In this document: piece after piece, positions 1 to 9,052 of the stretch | Layout of the letters: every line of letters begins with the position of its first letter | Numbering within the stretch: position 1 is the first letter of the stretch | Notes under the pieces: generated by a model | The model's database searches: none | What the model was told of the DNA's origin: nothing | Seen by the model: only the letters and a program-made list of their open reading frames with translations | DNA from: Bacteroidota bacterium | Lineage (GTDB): Bacteria > Bacteroidota > Bacteroidia > Chitinophagales > Saprospiraceae | NCBI GenBank assembly: GCA_017858735.1 | Contig: JAFMBH010000040.1 | Span: 1-32,043, forward strand | Length of the DNA: 32,043 nucleotides | Direction: 5' to 3' | Translations under genes and position numbers: made by a program

Positions 1-1
1 A

Positions 2-64
2 CAAACTCCGCAAGAACGCGTGATGATGATGCGTTGGGTAAACGGAGAAAAAGGTGAACTTTAA
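2..64 (+). CDS. C-terminal end of an unknown protein (5' truncated)
   Basis: The first bases read as an open frame of 20 codons that ends in TAA at 62-64, 11 nt before the TetR start. The visible tail is rich in Arg, Met and Glu and contains a VMMMRW stretch. The gene begins outside the window, so its family cannot be told. The tight spacing suggests it could be co-transcribed with the TetR gene. A chance open frame of this length is also possible. Confidence 0.4.
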   Translation, partial: QTPQERVMMMRWVNGEKGEL

Positions 65-75
65 AAAATTACAAT

Positions 76-672
76 ATGACGGGCACAGTAAAAATTTCAG
101 ATAGACAACTTGAAATTATCAAGGCGGCAGGAAAAATACTTACTACTTCGGGAGTAAGTGGTTTAACCATTAAGAACCTTGCTAAAGAAATGAAGTTTTC
201 TGAAAGTGCTATTTACAGACACTTTACAAGCAAGGAAGAAATAATAATTGCATTACTTGAATTCCTTGCTAAAAGTATGGACGAACGCTATACAAAGGCA
301 ATTTCCAGTGAACAATCACCCGAAGAAAAATTCACAACGCTTTTTCAAAATCAGTTTTCCTTCTTTAAAATGAATCCTCACTTTGTAGTGGCGGTTTTTT
401 CTGACGGTCTGTTGGAAGAAAGTCAACGGATTAACGAAACAATATTGAAAATAATGGGTGTAAAAATGAAGCACTTAATGCCTATTATTTTAGAAGGACA
501 ACAAAAGAAGGTATTTACCAATGCCATAAAACCTGATGAATTATTGCATATCGTGATGGGAACTTTCCGGTTGCAAATGTTTAAATGGAGAGTTACCAAC
601 TTTCAATTTGACATAAGCATAGAAGGAGACAATATGATACAATCGGTCTTAATGCTAATAAAAACTACCTAG
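76..672 (+). CDS. TetR/AcrR-family transcriptional regulator
   Basis: 198 aa, the usual TetR length. Residues 10-56 form the N-terminal DNA-binding domain: a first helix, then LTIKNLAKEMKFSESAIYRHF, which is the helix-turn-helix with the typical YRHF end of the recognition helix, followed by SKEEII. The rest is a helical ligand-binding domain without a family-defining motif. The gene lies 38 nt upstream of a tolC/mfp/RND efflux operon on the same strand. By analogy with AcrR-type systems it probably represses that operon and is released by a pump substrate; this is inference. The ATG at 76 is preceded by an A-rich leader. Confidence 0.9.
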   Translation: MTGTVKISDRQLEIIKAAGKILTTSGVSGLTIKNLAKEMKFSESAIYRHFTSKEEIIIALLEFLAKSMDERYTKAISSEQSPEEKFTTLFQNQFSFFKMNPHFVVAVFSDGLLEESQRINETILKIMGVKMKHLMPIILEGQQKKVFTNAIKPDELLHIVMGTFRLQMFKWRVTNFQFDISIEGDNMIQSVLMLIKTT

Positions 673-710
673 GAATTTTTTAGTACTCATCAAGTAAATT
701 TTTTTGATAA

Positions 711-2045
711 ATGAAGTTAGTAAATATTCACAAACCTTGTATCGTTCTATTACTAATAGTCATAGGATTTCAATCGGTACAAGCACAAGTATGGTCTCTA
801 CAACAATGTATTGACACAGCGCAGGTTTACAATAAAAAGCTGCAAGTGAACCGAAATGATATAGTTATTGGAGAACAACGAGAAAAAGAAGCCAAAGCCA
901 ACCTCAATCCAAAAGTGACAGCTAATGCTGATTATAAATACTTTACAAACTTGCCTTATCAGCTATTGCCGCTCAATGCATTAAATCCTGCTGCGCCAGA
1001 AGGCGAATTTAGAGCGGCTCAATTTGGCGTTCCGCACAACATCAATCTAAGCCTGCAACTTTCTATGCCTTTGTATAATCCGCAACTTTACGGAGCTATT
1101 CAAACAACGAAGATAGCCTCGGAATGGATCGAACTGCAATATCAAAAATTAGAAGAGCAAATCTTTTTTGACATTTCCAATCTGTATTATAACGCACAAA
1201 TTCTGCATCATCAGCTGGCTTTTATTGACAGCAACTTGATCAATGCTGAACGACTATTCAAAAATATGCAACTGCTCAACGAACAATTACTTGTAAAGGG
1301 AACAGATGTTAGTAAAGTAAAATTACAGGCAGCTCAATTAACGTCGCAAAAAGTAGGTGTAAAAAGTAAATATGAGCAAGTATTAAATGCCTTGAAATTT
1401 ACCATAGGACTTTCTTTAGAAAATAACTTACAGATTGAAACCAACATACTTTACGAAAACTCTTTTGAGTATTCATCTTTATCCACATTGGATTTTCGTA
1501 TGGCAGTAATTAAAAACCGTTGGTTGGGTCTTGAATTAAATACACTTAACAAGTCCAGATATCTGCCTTCTGTAAACTTATTGGCTAATTATGGCACCAC
1601 GGGTTTTGGTTACAACGGTAAACCTAATGGTTTTTTAGATTTCTATCCCATTGGTTTTGCAGGTATTCAGTTGTCCTATCCTTTATTTAGTGGGACGGTA
1701 ACAGAACGAAAAATTAATCAGAAAACACTTGAACTAAAAAACAATGAGCTTCAAATGGGATTAATTAACGAACAAAATTATTTGCAAGTCGAAAATGCAA
1801 AACTCCAAAGGAAAACAGCCAAAAATACGGTGGAAACTTTAATAGAACAGATCCAACTGGCACAAATAATTTATGAGCAAACCATTATTCAACAGAAACT
1901 AGGCACGGCTACTTTAACAGATATTCTGCTTGCTGACAATTCGTTACGAGAAGCTCAACAAACGTATTTATCCGCGGTCATTGATTATCTAAAGGCAGAT
2001 TTAGAACTTAAAAAATTCACCGGAAATATTTCATTAACAAAATAA
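711..2045 (+). CDS. TolC-family outer-membrane efflux protein
   Basis: 444 aa with an N-terminal signal peptide (hydrophobic LLLIVIGF, cleavage probably after VQAQ near residue 26). Two OEP repeats (PF02321 type) follow, about residues 30-230 and 255-440, each with long helices rich in Gln, Leu and Asn. The WSLQQCIDTAQVYN start is the classic first OEP helix. The protein should trimerise as the outer-membrane exit duct of a tripartite pump. The adaptor gene follows after 8 nt and the RND pump after that, so the three genes are very likely one operon. The substrate cannot be read from the sequence. Confidence 0.92.
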   Translation: MKLVNIHKPCIVLLLIVIGFQSVQAQVWSLQQCIDTAQVYNKKLQVNRNDIVIGEQREKEAKANLNPKVTANADYKYFTNLPYQLLPLNALNPAAPEGEFRAAQFGVPHNINLSLQLSMPLYNPQLYGAIQTTKIASEWIELQYQKLEEQIFFDISNLYYNAQILHHQLAFIDSNLINAERLFKNMQLLNEQLLVKGTDVSKVKLQAAQLTSQKVGVKSKYEQVLNALKFTIGLSLENNLQIETNILYENSFEYSSLSTLDFRMAVIKNRWLGLELNTLNKSRYLPSVNLLANYGTTGFGYNGKPNGFLDFYPIGFAGIQLSYPLFSGTVTERKINQKTLELKNNELQMGLINEQNYLQVENAKLQRKTAKNTVETLIEQIQLAQIIYEQTIIQQKLGTATLTDILLADNSLREAQQTYLSAVIDYLKADLELKKFTGNISLTK

Positions 2046-2053
2046 TTTTCACA

Positions 2054-3124
2054 ATGAATACAAAATCATCCATCCTAAAAAAGGTTTTATATGTCATCAT
2101 ACCATTGGCAATCATAGCCGTTATGGTGGTTAAGTTGAAGTCCAACAAAGAAATTACTCAGAATAAGATTTATGAATATGACAAAGAACAGGCTGTCAAT
2201 GTTCAGGCAGATACATTGCATGTTGAAAATGTAAATGCCAAATATTCGTATTCAGGAACATTTGAACCGAACAAGGAAACTAAAATAAGTGCCGAATTAC
2301 AAGGGAAGATAAATACACTTTTAGTTGACGTTGGAAGCGTAGTAATCAAAGGTCAAACTTTAGTGCTATTGGATAATTCATTATTGAAACTGCAAGTGCA
2401 AACTATTGATGTTCAGGTAGAAGGATTGGAGGCAGATGTAAAACGTTTTATCATTTTGGCTAAAGCAGATGCCATACAAGGTGTCCAATTAGAGAAAGCG
2501 GAATTAGGTTTAAAATCTGCAAAAGTGCAGAGAGCCATTTTACTCGAACAAATAAACAAAACTACTATTAAAGCTCCTTTTCAAGGTGTTGTTACTGCAA
2601 AACTAAGTGAAGAAGGGGCATTTGCAGCACCCGGAGTTCCATTACTTCAAATAACGGACATTACAAATTTAAAATTTACCGTAAATGTTCCTGAAAATGA
2701 TTTGAGACAATTCAAATTAAATCATAGCTATACCATAACAGCAGATGCATATCCTGAAATTTCATTTACAGGGAAAGTGACTATGATTGGCAGCAAAGCG
2801 AATATAGGTAGTAGTTTTCCTATTCAGTTTACTTTGAATAATACGTCAGATTTGAAAATAAAATCAGGGATGTTTGGTAAGGTGAATTTGGAAAATGCCA
2901 GCCAGGAAATGGGAATTATTATTCCTGCATCTGCCATGGTTGGTACCGCTATTCAACCTCAAGTCTATTTGATTAAAAATGGTAAATCTGTTATGCAAAA
3001 CATCACTATTTCAAAAAATATACAGAACAAAGTGGTTGTATCGAGTGGCTTGAAAGAGGGAGATGTAATTGTAACCAATGGATTTATAAATCTTTATGAC
3101 GGTGCAAATATTATTGTTAAATAA
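2054..3124 (+). CDS. RND efflux periplasmic adaptor (HlyD/MFP family)
   Basis: 356 aa. One N-terminal membrane anchor (about residues 9-26, VLYVIIPLAIIAVMVV) is followed by a lipoyl half-motif around 65-110 (ISAELQGKINTLLVDVGSVVIKGQ), a short helical hairpin, the second lipoyl half with IKAPFQGVV near 175, then beta-barrel and membrane-proximal domains. This order is standard for membrane-fusion proteins linking an RND pump to TolC. It starts 8 nt after the tolC-like stop and is followed 12 nt later by the pump gene. The ATG at 2054 gives a proper anchor, so no alternative start is needed. Confidence 0.92.
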   Translation: MNTKSSILKKVLYVIIPLAIIAVMVVKLKSNKEITQNKIYEYDKEQAVNVQADTLHVENVNAKYSYSGTFEPNKETKISAELQGKINTLLVDVGSVVIKGQTLVLLDNSLLKLQVQTIDVQVEGLEADVKRFIILAKADAIQGVQLEKAELGLKSAKVQRAILLEQINKTTIKAPFQGVVTAKLSEEGAFAAPGVPLLQITDITNLKFTVNVPENDLRQFKLNHSYTITADAYPEISFTGKVTMIGSKANIGSSFPIQFTLNNTSDLKIKSGMFGKVNLENASQEMGIIIPASAMVGTAIQPQVYLIKNGKSVMQNITISKNIQNKVVVSSGLKEGDVIVTNGFINLYDGANIIVK

Positions 3125-3136
3125 AATCAGCGACAA

Positions 3137-6100
3137 ATGAATATTACAGAAATTTCAATTAAACGTCCTTCGCTGATAATTGTGCTCTTCAGCGTATTAA
3201 CTTTATTAGGTTTCATCGGCTATAAAAATTTGAGTTACGAGTTAATGCCTGATTTTAATCAACCAGTGGTTGTCATTAAAACAGTATATCCAGGGGCTGA
3301 ACCAAACGAAGTTGAAACATCAGTTTCACGAAAAATAGAAGATGCCTTATCTAACCTGGAAGGCGTAGATTACCTGGTAACAAAATCATTACCTAACGCA
3401 TCTATCATCATTGCAAATCTGAAATATGGAACAGATTTAGATAAAACAATGCAGGATGCCCAACGCTATATTGACAATATCCGTAAAGATTTACCGCAAG
3501 ATATTTTAAGTCCTTTGATGAGTAAAGTTTCGCCAAATGATTTACCTATAATGTCCATTAGTGCAACAAGTAATTTGTCGTCCACTGAGTTTTATCAAAA
3601 AATGAAAGATGATTATCTGCCTCAAATTCAACAAATAAAAGGCGTTGCAGAGATTACCGTTCTAGGAGGTGAAGAAAGAGAAATACAGGTAAAAATAAAT
3701 CAAGACAAACTGAAACTGTACAAAATTTCTATGATTCAGGTGGTTGAAGCAATTAATAAATCAGGGCTTGATTTACCCGCAGGAAAAGTTCAAACCGATA
3801 AGGAAAGTAATTCAGTTCGTTTGACGGGAAAGTTTACCTCTCTGGAAGACATTAAAAATGTTCAGGTGGCGATGCCTGTTTTAGGAAGTCCGGTTTATGT
3901 AAAAGATGTTGCCGTTGTTATGGATGGCATAAAGGAAACAACTTCTGTCAGTCGTTACAATGGTAAAAATGGTATTGGCTTAATGTTGAAAAAACAGGGT
4001 GATGCAAATGCTGTGGATGTTTCAACCTTAGTTCGTGAAAAGTTTAAATCTATTGAGGAACAAAATGCCAGTGCTGGGGTAGCATTTATTATTGCGGACG
4101 ATAGCACAGACAATACGATTGCGGCCGTTAATTCTGTTGTGTATGATCTAATATTAGCCGTAATACTGGTTTCACTGGTGATGCTTTTATTCTTAAGAAG
4201 CTTCAGAAACTCGTTCATTGTTATCGTTGCCATTCCAACCTCTTTAGTTACTGCATTTGCCGTAATGTGGCTTTTAGGCTACACGCTAAACTTAATGACC
4301 TTACTCGCAATGTCTTTAATAATTGGTATTTTGGTAGATGACGCGGTGGTGGTTTTGGAAAATATTCAAAAACATTTGGACCGTGGAAAAGATAAACGAA
4401 CGGCAGCATTGGACGGTCGCATGGAAATAGGATTTGCAGCATTGTCAATCACGTTGGTTGATGTAGTTGTTTTCTTACCAATTCTTTTTATACAAGTGTT
4501 TGTTGCCGATATGCTCAAACAATTTTCGGTAGTGGTAGTAACCTCAACACTCACTAGTTTATTGGTCAGTTTTACGCTTACGCCTTGGTTGGTTTCACGT
4601 ATTGGAAAGAAAGAAGACTTACAGCCGACTAACTTTTTCAATCGTTTCTTGCTTTGGTTTGAGCATCAATTAGAAAATTTCACAAATTGGTATGGCAGAC
4701 AATTGGAATGGGTCCTAAGCCACAAACTAATTTTTACAAGCTTTGTATTTTTACTTTTTGTGATGACTTTAGGCATTATGAAACAAGGTATAATAGGTAA
4801 AGAACTAATCTCAACAGGCGATCAGGGGAAATTCAGAATGGCTTTAGAGTTTGATAAATCAACATCTATTCATCAAAATAATGTAATTGCTCAAAAAATT
4901 GAAACGTACATCATCCAGCAACCTGAAGTGGCAACGGTATTCAGCAATGTTGGTGGACCAAGCACAGGAATAGGAAGTTTAGGAGTTGGTTCGGCAAACA
5001 AAACAGAATTTACCATTCAATTAAAACCTAAAAAAGAATTAAAAAATCTTCCTACTGAAGCGTTTATGAAGAGGCTCCGGGAAGAATTAAAAACCCAGTT
5101 TACGGGTATTAATTATTCAATGGCCGCATTGGGGTTAATACCTCGTTCAGCGCCCATTGAAATTACATTAAGCGGAAGCAACTCAAATCAAGTGATGCAA
5201 AGCGGAAATAATCTGAAAGCAATGATTGAAAATATTCCCGGTGCAGATAATGTTCGCTTATCCGTTGAAGCTGGAAATCCCGAATACAAAATTATTCCTG
5301 ACAAAGATAAAATGCAGCGATTAGGTTTAACAACCGCTTACATAGGCATGAATCTAAGAACAGCATTTACTGGCAATGACGATGCGACCCTAACCGAAAA
5401 TGGAACAGAATATCCTGTGAGAATTTGGTTAGATGAGTTTAGCCGGCAAAATTTTGAAGATGTGCAACAACTTTCCATCATTAACCCAATGGGTTTGCCC
5501 GTGGAAGTTTCACAATTTGCGATCGTTGAGCAAGGTAATTCTCCTTCATTATTGGAAAGAAAAGATCGCCAACCAGCAGTTACACTAACTTCTGACGCAC
5601 TGGGAAGACCATCGGGAACGGTAGCCGACGATGTGGTGGCTTATCTCAAAGAAAATCCGCTACCAAATGGAATTCAGATGACCTGGGGTAGCGATATCAA
5701 AAGACAGAATGATAGTTTCGGTGCATTAGGTTCAGTTTTACTCATTTCGTTTTTACTGATTTACCTCATTTTGGTAGCACTTTATGATCATTTTATTTAT
5801 CCATTAGTCGTTTTATTATCAATACCAGTTGCAGGCATTGGGGCATTTTTCGCATTGAATTTATCGTTAAGTAATTTGAGTTTGTTCGCCTTACTTGGCT
5901 TGATAATGCTAATGGGGTTAGTGGTGAAAAATGCTATTCTAATTGTAGATTTTACCAACCAATTAAAAGCAGAAGGTAAATTTTTTAAAGAAGCGTTAAT
6001 CATTGCAGGAAAAGGTCGAATGCGACCAATCCTTATGACAACACTTTCAATGATTGTAGGCATGCTTCCTATCGCAATGGCGACAGGAACAGCGGCAGAA

Positions 6101-6253
6101 TGGAAAAATGGACTTGCCTGGGTAATCATTGGCGGACTTCTTTCCTCCCTTATTTTGACCGTATTTTTAATTCCGATGGTCTATTATATAGTGGACACAG
6201 CGAAGGAAAAACTAAAAAACAAAAAAATAGGGATGTATTTCTTGCTAAAATAA
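3137..6253 (+). CDS. RND-family efflux pump, inner-membrane transporter (AcrB/MexB-like)
   Basis: 1038 aa, the normal RND length. It starts with TM1 (IKRPSLIIVLFSVLTLLGFIGY), then a large periplasmic loop, a central bundle near residues 335-480, a second loop and a C-terminal bundle near 865-1030. The proton-relay acidic pair is visible in TM4 as D401-D402 within GILVDDAVVVLENI. The FIxxP-type motif appears as FIVIVAIP. The pump uses the proton gradient to export drugs or other hydrophobic compounds through the adaptor and TolC genes just upstream. Lack of a CusA-type Met cluster argues weakly for the HAE rather than the heavy-metal group. The last residues are Lys-rich and the operon ends here. 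Confidence 0.93.
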   Translation: MNITEISIKRPSLIIVLFSVLTLLGFIGYKNLSYELMPDFNQPVVVIKTVYPGAEPNEVETSVSRKIEDALSNLEGVDYLVTKSLPNASIIIANLKYGTDLDKTMQDAQRYIDNIRKDLPQDILSPLMSKVSPNDLPIMSISATSNLSSTEFYQKMKDDYLPQIQQIKGVAEITVLGGEEREIQVKINQDKLKLYKISMIQVVEAINKSGLDLPAGKVQTDKESNSVRLTGKFTSLEDIKNVQVAMPVLGSPVYVKDVAVVMDGIKETTSVSRYNGKNGIGLMLKKQGDANAVDVSTLVREKFKSIEEQNASAGVAFIIADDSTDNTIAAVNSVVYDLILAVILVSLVMLLFLRSFRNSFIVIVAIPTSLVTAFAVMWLLGYTLNLMTLLAMSLIIGILVDDAVVVLENIQKHLDRGKDKRTAALDGRMEIGFAALSITLVDVVVFLPILFIQVFVADMLKQFSVVVVTSTLTSLLVSFTLTPWLVSRIGKKEDLQPTNFFNRFLLWFEHQLENFTNWYGRQLEWVLSHKLIFTSFVFLLFVMTLGIMKQGIIGKELISTGDQGKFRMALEFDKSTSIHQNNVIAQKIETYIIQQPEVATVFSNVGGPSTGIGSLGVGSANKTEFTIQLKPKKELKNLPTEAFMKRLREELKTQFTGINYSMAALGLIPRSAPIEITLSGSNSNQVMQSGNNLKAMIENIPGADNVRLSVEAGNPEYKIIPDKDKMQRLGLTTAYIGMNLRTAFTGNDDATLTENGTEYPVRIWLDEFSRQNFEDVQQLSIINPMGLPVEVSQFAIVEQGNSPSLLERKDRQPAVTLTSDALGRPSGTVADDVVAYLKENPLPNGIQMTWGSDIKRQNDSFGALGSVLLISFLLIYLILVALYDHFIYPLVVLLSIPVAGIGAFFALNLSLSNLSLFALLGLIMLMGLVVKNAILIVDFTNQLKAEGKFFKEALIIAGKGRMRPILMTTLSMIVGMLPIAMATGTAAEWKNGLAWVIIGGLLSSLILTVFLIPMVYYIVDTAKEKLKNKKIGMYFLLK

Positions 6254-6341
6254 CAATGACCAAGGACAAACGCTGGCTGAAAGGATATTCCAGGTAAAAG
6301 TGAGCCACTTGAGATTGAAATCCACTTTTTCTCATCAACCA

Positions 6342-6375
6342 TATTTTTCATGAAGGGTTTCATTTTATCACTACC
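6342..6375 (-). repeat. 34-nt exact copy of the 3' part of the alkaline phosphatase gene
   Basis: Bases 6342-6375 are identical to 17035-17068, in the same orientation. Read on the minus strand they encode GSDKMKPFMKN, which is residues 445-455 of the phosphatase at 16988-18400. Identity stops abruptly on both sides. The copy is joined to unrelated sequence, so it is a fragment and not a gene. It may be a scar of a rearrangement or a recombination site. Confidence 0.85.
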
Positions 6376-6562
6376 TGAAATGTACCTTGTTTGTGTTTTA
6401 TTCTTGAAAGTAGAACAGAACATATCAAGACTTAAATACCTGCTGACTATAATGGCAAAATTTGACTGTAAAAATTCTGTATAACGACCTGCCAGTGCTT
6501 CTGTTGAACGAGTCGTTGAGCGTTGCCTTTAAGTTAATTTATCCTATATTCCACTCTGATAG

Positions 6563-6850
6563 TATAAACAAAAGAGTATCCCAACATTGACGGAGAAGGT
6601 GGCTAAAACTTTCATTCTAAAAGCTGATGCTGAAACAAAAAAAAGAGGTTCTGTGGATTTTTCAAAGCAAGTTTCATCCGCGAATAAAATATTGGAAAAA
6701 GCAAAAATGAAGTAATTCTTTCCACTGTCTTTTTTAGAGAATTCTTGTACATTTCAACCTCTTTCCGAAGAATTAATTAAAGCTTGTGAACCTTTCATTT
6801 GTGATGATACCGACCTATGTGATTTTTTCGCTAAGGACTTTATTGGATAA
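6563..6850 (+). pseudogene. Remnant of a small protein plus a truncated GNAT acetyltransferase (possible toxin-antitoxin pair)
   Basis: Two open segments share one frame and are separated by TAA at 6713-6715. The first (to 6715, possible TTG start at 6587) encodes about 42 residues including KTFILKADAE and DFSKQVSSANKILEKAKMK. The second (6716-6850) lacks a start codon and includes EPFICDDTDLCDFFAKD. That segment resembles the N-terminus of GNAT acetyltransferases that carry a PFxCGDxDLxDFF motif and often pair with a small antitoxin. It stops after about 44 codons, far short of a full GNAT domain. The family call is recognition by eye and the toxin-antitoxin reading is inference. Confidence 0.4.
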
Positions 6851-7211
6851 TCCGGTCATCATATCACCGAATTATGCAACCTCCAAGGCCGAGCAGGAAA
6901 TATCCGTAAAGAAATGTTCCCTCCCAGAACAGAAGTTAAAGCAGGTGTTTGACACCCTTGGCATCAAGCAACGACCCTTCAAAAAATAAAATCTGTAGTA
7001 CACAAACAGAAACTCCGAAAGCCAGACAGCCTTGTGTGTGTACGCTTTCCGTCTGGTTGACGCGCAATGTTTTTTAAATTTTTATTCAAATAAATAAAAC
7101 AGGATATTGACTTTTTAATAAATTTAATTTATGTATATATGAAATTATATAAATAAAAATATATGGATACAAATTAGAATTTTGCGGTAATAAAACCAAT
7201 ATAGATTTAAA

Positions 7212-8648
7212 ATGAAAAAAATTACGGTAGCTAAAGGTGATGGTATAGGTCCAGAAATTATGGATGCCACCTTAGAAATTCTTTTTGCAGCAGGAGCAAA
7301 AATTGAAATTGAAGAAATAGAAGTGGGTGAAAAAGTTTACCTTTCTGGCAATGCTTCAGGAATTGCGCCAGAATCCTGGGAAAGTATCAGACGGAATAAA
7401 GTATTTTTGAAATCACCTATTACTACGCCACAAGGAGGAGGTTATAAGAGTTTAAATGTAAGTACCCGTAAATTCCTTGGATTATATGCCAATATTCGTC
7501 CTTGCAAAAGTTTGTATCCTTATGTTGACACCAAACACCCGATTATGGATGTCGTCATTGTAAGAGAAAATGAAGAAGATTTATATGCTGGTATTGAACA
7601 TCAACAAACGGATGAAGTTGTTCAGTGCTTGAAACTCATAAGTAGGCCGGGATGTGAAAAAATAATACGATATGCTTTCGAATATGCTAAGCAGCAAAAT
7701 CGTAAAAAGGTGACCTGTTTTACCAAAGACAATATCATGAAACAAACTGACGGACTGTTTCATGAAGTGTTCGATGAAATAGCCAAAGAATACCCGGAAA
7801 TCGAAAATGAACATTGGATTATTGATATAGGAGCAGCAAAAATGGCTGATACCCCAGAGGCTTTTGATGTCATTGTAATGCCAAATCTTTATGGGGATGT
7901 CCTTTCCGATATAGCTGCTCAAATAACTGGATCTGTAGGGCTTGCCGGTTCAGCTAATATAGGTGAGGAATGTGCAATGTTTGAAGCTATACATGGTTCT
8001 GCACCTAGAAGAGCAGGACAAGATATAGCTAACCCTTCCGGATTATTACAGGGGAGTATAATGATGCTAAACCATATCGGACAAAATGATATAGCGGAGA
8101 AGATCCACAATGCATGGTTAAAAACAATGGAAGATGGAATACACACCTATGATATTTATAAAGAAAACATTAGTAAGGAAAAGGTTGGAACCAAAGCATT
8201 TACTAAAGCCATAATTAAAAACCTGGGTCATAATCCAACAATCTTAAAAGCAGTTAACTTCTCCCATTCTAAGGCAATGCAATTACCCAAATATCAACGA
8301 AGACCAGCTGCAAAAAAAGTATTGGAAGGATTAGACCTGTTCATACACTGGCCGGGATGTGACCCTAATGAATTAGCAGAAAAAATTAAAAAAATGGAAT
8401 TTGCTGGAATTCATTTGAGTATGATTACCAACCGGGGAATTAAAGTTTGGCCTAATGGATTTAAAGAAACATTTTGTACAGATCATTGGAGATGCAGGTT
8501 TAAACCTGATGAAAGGGTTATAATGACAAAAGAACATATTATTCAGCTATTACAAAATGCAATTTTGGAAGACATTGACACAATTAAAACGGAAAACCTA
8601 TATTCTTTTGATGGAAAACCTGCCTTTTCTTTAGGTCAAGGTCAATAA
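7212..8648 (+). CDS. icd: NADP-dependent isocitrate dehydrogenase, long (Thermus/Rickettsia-like) type
   Basis: 478 aa. The N-terminal AKGDGIGPEI is the start of the isocitrate/isopropylmalate dehydrogenase fold. Substrate-site residues are visible: S80-L-N-V-S-T-R86, R96 in YANIRP, R118 in VRENEEDLYAG, K172 in TKDN, and metal ligands D229 and D233 in NLYGDVLSDIAAQ. HGSAPRRAGQDIANPSG is the cofactor loop. A C-terminal extension of about 130 residues follows, as in the Thermus-type enzyme. It should convert isocitrate to 2-oxoglutarate in the TCA cycle. It stands alone, with gene-free stretches of 960 and 400 bp on either side. NADP rather than NAD specificity is assumed from the family. Confidence 0.9.
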   Translation: MKKITVAKGDGIGPEIMDATLEILFAAGAKIEIEEIEVGEKVYLSGNASGIAPESWESIRRNKVFLKSPITTPQGGGYKSLNVSTRKFLGLYANIRPCKSLYPYVDTKHPIMDVVIVRENEEDLYAGIEHQQTDEVVQCLKLISRPGCEKIIRYAFEYAKQQNRKKVTCFTKDNIMKQTDGLFHEVFDEIAKEYPEIENEHWIIDIGAAKMADTPEAFDVIVMPNLYGDVLSDIAAQITGSVGLAGSANIGEECAMFEAIHGSAPRRAGQDIANPSGLLQGSIMMLNHIGQNDIAEKIHNAWLKTMEDGIHTYDIYKENISKEKVGTKAFTKAIIKNLGHNPTILKAVNFSHSKAMQLPKYQRRPAAKKVLEGLDLFIHWPGCDPNELAEKIKKMEFAGIHLSMITNRGIKVWPNGFKETFCTDHWRCRFKPDERVIMTKEHIIQLLQNAILEDIDTIKTENLYSFDGKPAFSLGQGQ

Positions 8649-9052
8649 TGGACAATTATTAGGTATTCCTCTAGTCCCGTTTTAAGGGTTAACTTCTACT
8701 TCCAGTTGTACGCAGGTATATAAACATCCTGAAAATTTTATGGATGAATGTGCTCTAAAGAATTCTATTGATTTGTCATGTTAGAATAAATTAAACTAAT
8801 TTTCATGGTTAAGGCTAAATACAGATGAGTTTGATTTGATCAAATGGTAATATACCTGGTTATTATGACTGGATTAATGATTGTTAAAAGGAAAATGGAC
8901 TTGACATTTTGAGTTGGTGTAAGTAATTAAACACTAGATTTGAATGAACGTAAATGTAATAAATAAGCAAAAAGGAATAAAATGATTAATCCATCCACTC
9001 CGTAATAACGTTAACCTTATAGCATCATGACCAAGAGGCAGTTAACCATGAA
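8649..9052. other. Intergenic stretch without a recognisable gene
   Basis: About 400 bp, A+T rich, with stops in all frames. A perfect 12-nt palindrome, ATTTGATCAAAT, lies at 8834-8845 and could be a regulator site, but nothing else supports this. A nine-codon open frame (9027-9056) runs into the start of the next gene. Confidence 0.6.

Larger units (their letters stand above)
6254..7211. other. Gene-poor debris region between the efflux operon and isocitrate dehydrogenase
   Basis: About 960 bp without a convincing intact gene. It contains a 34-nt exact copy of part of the alkaline phosphatase gene (6342-6375), remnants of two small adjacent reading frames (6563-6850), and an unassigned 67-codon open frame at 6786-6989 ending in GIKQRPFKK. 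Around 7000-7070 short inverted repeats occur (GTACACA with TGTGTAC, and CCAGAC with GTCTGG). The last 130 bp are very A+T rich and probably hold the promoter of the following gene. The mix of fragments suggests repeated insertion and deletion. Confidence 0.6.

Noticed and set aside
4248..4641. Minus-strand open frames inside the RND pump gene
   Set aside because: They are opposite-strand shadows of a clear pump coding sequence and show no domain of their own.
6786..6989. 67-codon open frame between the efflux operon and icd
   Set aside because: It overlaps the GNAT-like remnant in another frame and has no recognised domain. The end GIKQRPFKK may be a fragment of some protein, but it is not supported as a gene.
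8834..8845. ATTTGATCAAAT palindrome as a functional operator
   Set aside because: It is a single short palindrome in A+T-rich DNA, over 200 nt from any start codon, with no second copy.
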